A program made the translations under genes and the position numbers. Positions 59,843-64,000 of a stretch of 64,000 bases of DNA are shown piece by piece (the stretch's first letter is position 1; each line of letters begins with the position of its first letter). Origin of the DNA: Limnohabitans sp. MMS-10A-192 (GTDB taxonomy: Bacteria; Pseudomonadota; Gammaproteobacteria; Burkholderiales; Burkholderiaceae_C); assembly GCF_003063335.1 (NCBI RefSeq), contig NZ_NERX01000002.1:124001-188000 (forward strand), read 5' to 3'. Under the pieces are notes generated by a model. The model saw only the letters and a program-made list of their open reading frames with translations, was not told where the DNA came from and did no database searches.

Positions 59843-60483
59843 GACAGTGTGCGCAGCAAATTGGCCAGCTCGACCGCCGACTTGACCTGCATTTTGTCGA
59901 ACACACGGGCCCGGTGGACTTCCACGGTGCGCACGCTGATGTCGAGCTGGTCGGCGATGAGTTTGTTGGGCAGGCCTTCGACCACCAGGCGCATGACGTC
60001 GCGTTCGCGCTCGGTCAATTCGCCCAATTGCGATTGCAGCAGTCCCGCTTGGCGACGGGCCGCCAGCCGTTCGTGAGACAGGTGCAAGGCTTGCTCAATG
60101 CGATCAACCAGCGCGTTGTCGGAAAAGGGCTTCTCGCAAAAATCGAAAGCCCCGCGCTTGACGCTGTCTACCGCGGTGGGCACGTCAGCGTGGCCGGTCA
60201 AAAAAATCACGGGCCAAGTCTGCGCAAGGCCATTGGCCAGCAACTGCTCAAACAAAGCCAGTCCGCTCATGCCCGGCATGCGCACGTCCAGCAAAATGCA
60301 ACCGGCTTGTTTGACGGGAGATGCCCCGTTGTCCGTGGTTTTCTCCAGCATGGCCAAAAAGGCCTCAGCACTGTCAAAAGGCTCGCTCAGCAAGCGCCGT
60401 GTGCGCAGCAGCCAGGCCATGCCTTCGCGCACGCTGATGTCGTCGTCCACGATGTAAACCGTGCTGTCTTGGGGAGAATGCAT
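59839..60483 (-). CDS. FixJ/LuxR-type response regulator
   Basis: A 214-residue regulator: receiver with YIVDDDISVREG, phosphoacceptor in ILLDVRMPGMSG (Asp near 66) and TGHADVPTAVDSVKRGAFDF; C-terminal LuxR helix-turn-helix (LTERERDVMRLVVEGLPNKL then IADQLDISVRTVEVHRARVFDKM, about 156-200). It starts 9 bases after its kinase gene and is the FixJ/TtrR type that activates promoters when phosphorylated. Confidence 0.93.
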   Translation of the reverse strand: MHSPQDSTVYIVDDDISVREGMAWLLRTRRLLSEPFDSAEAFLAMLEKTTDNGASPVKQAGCILLDVRMPGMSGLALFEQLLANGLAQTWPVIFLTGHADVPTAVDSVKRGAFDFCEKPFSDNALVDRIEQALHLSHERLAARRQAGLLQSQLGELTERERDVMRLVVEGLPNKLIADQLDISVRTVEVHRARVFDKMQVKSAVELANLLRTLS

Positions 60484-60492
60484 GGCCGGATT

Positions 60493-62625
60493 TTAGGCTT
60501 TGGTCGGTGTGGTGCTGGCCTGCTCAACGAGTGCCGCAGGCAAAGTGAAGCGAAACACGGTGCCCTTGGTCGTCTGCGCCTCGAACTCCAGATGCCCACC
60601 GTGTTGTTCAACCACGGTACGGCAAAGGCTCAGGCCCAGGCCCATGCCCTCGGCTTTGGTTGTGAAAAAGGGTGTGAAAAGTTGCTCGGCCACTTCGGGT
60701 GCAATGCCCGTGCCCACATCGGTGACAGCGAATTCCACCCAACTTTGTTCGGCATTGGATGCTCCTCGCCGGGCTTGCAAGAGCAACACGCGCTCTGTGC
60801 ATTCGGGCCGGTCCATGGCCTGCATGCCGTTGCGCGCCAGGTTCAGCAGCACTTGTTCAACCATGGTGCGGTCACACCACACGGCAGGCAGGCGCGGCTC
60901 AATGCGGGTCACCACGTTCACCTGCAGTTTGCGGGCCTGCAGATTGACCAAAGGCAAGATGGCATCCATCAGCGCATGGGGTGTCACGGCTTCGCGGGCC
61001 TGGTCGCGGCGGCGCACAAAGTCGTGCACGCTGTTGATCACGCGCCCGGCCCGGCCGGCTTGTTCGGCAATGCGGCGCAGCGCCATGTGCACATCGTCTT
61101 GCGATTGCGCCAAGGCATCGGGGTCTTTGAGCAAATTGAGCGATCCGTTGGCATAACTGGCAATGGCGGCCAGTGGCTGGTTCAGTTCATGGCTGAGCAG
61201 CGAAGCCATCTCGCCCACCGTGGCCAGCCTGGCGGTGGCCTGCAAACGCTCCTGGCTGGCGCGTGAGACTTCTTCAATGCGGCGCTGCTCGCTGATGTCG
61301 ATGACCGCGCCCATCCAGCCGCTTTGCTGGCCTTGGGTGTTGATCAGCGGGGCTTCGATGATCAGCACCGGAAAGCGCGTGCCATCTTGGCGCATGAACA
61401 CCGATTCGAAACCTTCGCGCGGCGGGGCATTGCCCGCCAGTCGGATCGCTTGGCGTTGTTTGTATTCGTCCACCATTTCGGGTGGCCAGTAAGGCATGGG
61501 GGCGTTGTGTCCAATGAGCGCACTGGCCGGTAGGCCCACCATGTCGCAAAAAGCCGGGTTGACGTAGGTGATGAGGCCCTCCAAATCCCGCGCGCGCAAG
61601 CCGGTGACCAAGGAGTCTTCCATGGCTTTGCGAAAAGCCAGCGCATCGGCCAGGGCGTGTTCGGCTTTGAGGCGTCTGCGCGAGTCCTTGACCAAAAGCA
61701 CCATCACCGTGATCAGTGCAATCGACATGGCGGTGACCAAGGCGGTCAGCACGTTGGGGAACAAATCGGGTTCGCCCCTGCGGCTGTCCATGCGCAGCAC
61801 CAGGGTGTTGCCCGGCAAGTCCACCAATTGCTGCGCTGTGAACAGCCGCAGGCCGCGTCGCTGGGTGCCGGCAATGGCCAGGCGTGTGCCGTCGGCTTCG
61901 GTGAAAGACACTTCGTTGCGTCGGCCCAGTGTGTTGCCCAAACGCTCGGCCAGCATGGCTTGCAGACCATAGGTCACGATGGTGTAACCCACCAGCTCGC
62001 CTGCCAGTGTTTGCGGCAGGCACAGCTCCATGACCTCCATGCCCAAGCCGTCGGTTTGGGGCACGTAGTAGCTGGTGGAATAGGCGGGACCGTTGAGCCG
62101 CCGTGCCCGCTGGCATGCTTGAATGCCTTCTGCGAACGTGTCGATTCGCGGTGCGCGTTCAAAGACGGGTGCGCGCAGGGGGGACTCCACAAACGCCAGG
62201 CTATTGAGCCGCGCATCGCGCCACTCCAGGCGCAACCAGTCGCGGTTGTCGCGCAATAAAGTGAGGGCCTCTGTGGACCAGCTTTTGAGCGTGGTGTGCT
62301 GTGCCTGCAGTGCTTGCAAGGTCTGCACATCCAGAGACAGGCCGCTGCGGATGTCGTTGACCGCATCGGTGGTGTCGCGCTCCAGTTCGGCTTGCAGTTG
62401 GCTGATTTCGTAGCGTCCAGCAAGCCACACCAGCGTGACCAGCACAGCCACCACCAGTGCCATGAGGGCGGCCCACAAGGAACGCCGTCCGGAGACCTTG
62501 AACAGCCCCTCGTTTTGCGCCAAGCGCCAAGCACGCAGGCCTTTCAAGAGGGGTTGAAAAATCTGCAACGATCGCAGCGATTTCATCGTCTGTTTACTTT
62601 GTTGGCGCATCGGTTTTGTCTGCAT
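60493..62625 (-). CDS. PAS-domain sensor histidine kinase (FixL/DctB-like)
   Basis: A 710-residue sensor. Two membrane helices (about 50-70 and 305-325) bracket a periplasmic region of about 235 residues. A PAS domain (about 345-460) follows, then the HisKA box LLSHELNQPLAAIASYANG (His near 487), of the HPK4 class, and the ATPase (LLNLARNGMQAM; DVGTGI; GMGLGLSLC). The first ATG at 62625 overlaps yhdP by 32 bases; an in-frame ATG at 62586 would leave a small gap. Signal unknown. Confidence 0.9.
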   Translation of the reverse strand: MQTKPMRQQSKQTMKSLRSLQIFQPLLKGLRAWRLAQNEGLFKVSGRRSLWAALMALVVAVLVTLVWLAGRYEISQLQAELERDTTDAVNDIRSGLSLDVQTLQALQAQHTTLKSWSTEALTLLRDNRDWLRLEWRDARLNSLAFVESPLRAPVFERAPRIDTFAEGIQACQRARRLNGPAYSTSYYVPQTDGLGMEVMELCLPQTLAGELVGYTIVTYGLQAMLAERLGNTLGRRNEVSFTEADGTRLAIAGTQRRGLRLFTAQQLVDLPGNTLVLRMDSRRGEPDLFPNVLTALVTAMSIALITVMVLLVKDSRRRLKAEHALADALAFRKAMEDSLVTGLRARDLEGLITYVNPAFCDMVGLPASALIGHNAPMPYWPPEMVDEYKQRQAIRLAGNAPPREGFESVFMRQDGTRFPVLIIEAPLINTQGQQSGWMGAVIDISEQRRIEEVSRASQERLQATARLATVGEMASLLSHELNQPLAAIASYANGSLNLLKDPDALAQSQDDVHMALRRIAEQAGRAGRVINSVHDFVRRRDQAREAVTPHALMDAILPLVNLQARKLQVNVVTRIEPRLPAVWCDRTMVEQVLLNLARNGMQAMDRPECTERVLLLQARRGASNAEQSWVEFAVTDVGTGIAPEVAEQLFTPFFTTKAEGMGLGLSLCRTVVEQHGGHLEFEAQTTKGTVFRFTLPAALVEQASTTPTKA

Positions 62626-64000
62626 CGCGCGACACGCGTTTGACGCGTGGTGCAGTCCAGTTGCCGTCGATCAGGAACTCCTGTGTCGAAGCACGGCTCA
62701 AAGGTGATTGCAAGTAAAGCTGTGCCAAAAAGGTGGTCAGGCCAACCAGCGGATTGACAGCGATGCCGGCCACCAAAGACGCTGTGCCGGTGTCCACCTC
62801 GGGCAAAATCACCACACGCAATTGCTGTGTTTCCTTGGACAGGTCTGCCCAGCCATCCAGTTGCACCACAGCATTGATGCCCTTGATTTGCAAGTTGCGC
62901 GTGGTGGCAATGCCATGGTCGATGCTGACATGTCCTGTCACAGAATCGAAGGCAAAACCTTCGTAGAACACGTCACGAAAATCCAGCAAAAAGCGGCGCG
63001 GCAAGGCTTGCAAGCTGAGCACGCCCAGCAGTTTGGCAGCACCTGCGTCGGCTTTGAGGAATTGACCGCGGCCCATCTTCACGTCGAACTGGCCGCTCAT
63101 GCTGGGGTGGTGCAGTGTCAGCGGCGAACCGTTCCAACTGATGTGGCCTTCTAGATCGCCACTGCCGTCGCGCAGGGCGCCAGGGGTGCCCAAGCGTGTC
63201 AGCAAGTCCCCAGCATCGTTGACGGTCAAGCGAAAATTCATTTCGGTTTTGCGCAAGTTGCTGCCTTCGCTGGCCGTCAGCCACCGGCCGGTGCTTCGCA
63301 GTGTGGCCTCCGGCAAGATGATGTTGAATTTGTTGAGTCGCCATTCGCCGGCGGGTTTGCCTCTCGGTATGGCCAGCGCACTGTTGAGTGCTTCGATTTC
63401 GATGCGTCCCAGTTTCAGGCCACGCAGTTCCAGTTGCTCGATCACGATGTCCAGCGCGGGCAGCTGGGTTGGCGGTGCATCCAACAGGCTTTCGACATCG
63501 GCTGCGCTGGATGGAGGCAGGTTCAGGCGTGCGAGGCGGGCATACAAATGGCCTGGCTGGCCACCGGAGGATTGGCGAAACTCGAGGTGCCCACTCAACT
63601 CGCGGGCATCCACGTTGGCGCGCCATGTCAAGCCATCGCGCGAACCACCGGCGACCACTTCATGAAGGGTGCGGCCTTCAGCGGTGATGGTGTTGGCTTG
63701 CAAACCAATGCGAGTTGGCAAGTAGCTTTGCATGGCGCTGTGGTCCTTGCCAGACGCCTCTGCATTCTGGCTGGCGGGCCACAAGGCCTGCCACTCGCCG
63801 ACAGAGAATTGGTCGATCGTGATGGTGGCGGCAACACCGGCTTCGGGCATGGGCGGCAAGGCGCCGTTGGCGTTGCCCAAACTCATGCTGCCGCGCAAGA
63901 CGCGAGGCGTTTGACCTGACAGGTCGCGCACATACTGAACCGCGGCCACGCGGCCCAGATCAATTTGCAGGCGGTCTTGTAAATTGCTGCCGGTGTTTTG
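62594..64000 (-). CDS. yhdP: YhdP-family (AsmA-like) envelope protein, 3' part
   Basis: An open frame runs in from the window's right edge and ends at 62594. The 468 residues seen are beta-rich repeats typical of the YhdP/TIGR02099 C-terminal region (PPSSAADVESLLDAPPTQLPALDI, GKGSRF-like segments and DVFYEGFAFDSVTGHVSIDHGI). AsmA-like proteins form long hydrophobic-groove bridges for phospholipid transport to the outer membrane. The N-terminal helix and most of the protein lie outside the window. The sensor kinase gene follows with overlap. Confidence 0.82.
   Translation of the reverse strand, partial: QNTGSNLQDRLQIDLGRVAAVQYVRDLSGQTPRVLRGSMSLGNANGALPPMPEAGVAATITIDQFSVGEWQALWPASQNAEASGKDHSAMQSYLPTRIGLQANTITAEGRTLHEVVAGGSRDGLTWRANVDARELSGHLEFRQSSGGQPGHLYARLARLNLPPSSAADVESLLDAPPTQLPALDIVIEQLELRGLKLGRIEIEALNSALAIPRGKPAGEWRLNKFNIILPEATLRSTGRWLTASEGSNLRKTEMNFRLTVNDAGDLLTRLGTPGALRDGSGDLEGHISWNGSPLTLHHPSMSGQFDVKMGRGQFLKADAGAAKLLGVLSLQALPRRFLLDFRDVFYEGFAFDSVTGHVSIDHGIATTRNLQIKGINAVVQLDGWADLSKETQQLRVVILPEVDTGTASLVAGIAVNPLVGLTTFLAQLYLQSPLSRASTQEFLIDGNWTAPRVKRVSRDADKTDAPTK

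Noticed and set aside
1-64000. tRNA, rRNA, insertion sequences, prophage, CRISPR
   Set aside because: Reading both strands I found no cloverleaf sequence, transposase, integrase or repeat-spacer array.

Overview
The window reads as chromosomal DNA from a beta-proteobacterium of the order Burkholderiales, most likely Comamonadaceae. This is inferred from GC-rich coding sequence, gene families (DUF2783, DUF2788, DUF2189, CaiB/BaiF transferases, YhdP, RND pumps) and the linkage mnmG-rsmG-parA-parB with minCDE; no database was searched. I see no tRNA, rRNA, insertion sequence, prophage or CRISPR array.

1-15.4 kb is a catabolic accessory region with visible decay. A truncated IclR gene faces an intact IclR regulator. 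The latter is divergent from a five-gene aromatic-acid cluster (metallo-beta-lactamase-fold protein, FAD hydroxylase, DUF2783 protein, VOC protein, fumarylacetoacetase). A LysR pseudogene with its middle deleted follows, then a penicillin-binding DD-carboxypeptidase. A minus-strand CoA operon follows in transcription order: SDR, a fused DUF35/Ltp2-like aldolase, a FAS1-like/MaoC hydratase, an acyl-CoA dehydrogenase, a CaiB/BaiF CoA-transferase and a 38-codon remnant of a CitE-type CoA-ester lyase. The hydratase-dehydrogenase-transferase-lyase order recalls itaconate loci. The aldolase suggests a desaturate-hydrate-cleave route. dapD closes the region.

15.3-26 kb holds an RND drug-type pump with its adaptor and a coupled small ORF, a YjjJ/HipA-type kinase with its own wing-helix domain and palindrome, a DUF1232 protein, acetoacetyl-CoA synthetase, a PduO-type cobalamin adenosyltransferase and a D-lactate/glycolate dehydrogenase-type flavoprotein.

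26-42 kb is the replication and segregation core. One tightly packed minus-strand run carries mnmG, rsmG, a LysE exporter, parA, an RBBP9-type hydrolase, parB and two tandem hybrid histidine kinases. Four parS-like 16-mers lie at 32.6-33.9 kb. After an Lrp regulator and a fused indolepyruvate oxidoreductase comes minCDE. Upstream of minC is a 250-base AT-rich gap with three perfect DnaA boxes, a GC-rich spacer and four TAG triplets, which is the layout of a bacterial unwinding element. I read it as oriC. dnaA is not in the window.

42-56 kb is metal and stress handling: DUF2788 and DUF2189 membrane proteins, an LTXXQ periplasmic protein, a pirin, a CopZ-like chaperone divergent from a CopA-like ATPase, a hemerythrin protein, and a Czc-type tripartite efflux operon divergent from an OmpR/TctE-type two-component pair. 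56-64 kb carries nemA, a class II aldolase-like protein, a YkgJ protein, mltA, a small membrane protein, an NlpC/P60 lipoprotein, a FixJ-like regulator with its PAS histidine kinase, and the 3' part of yhdP running off the window.
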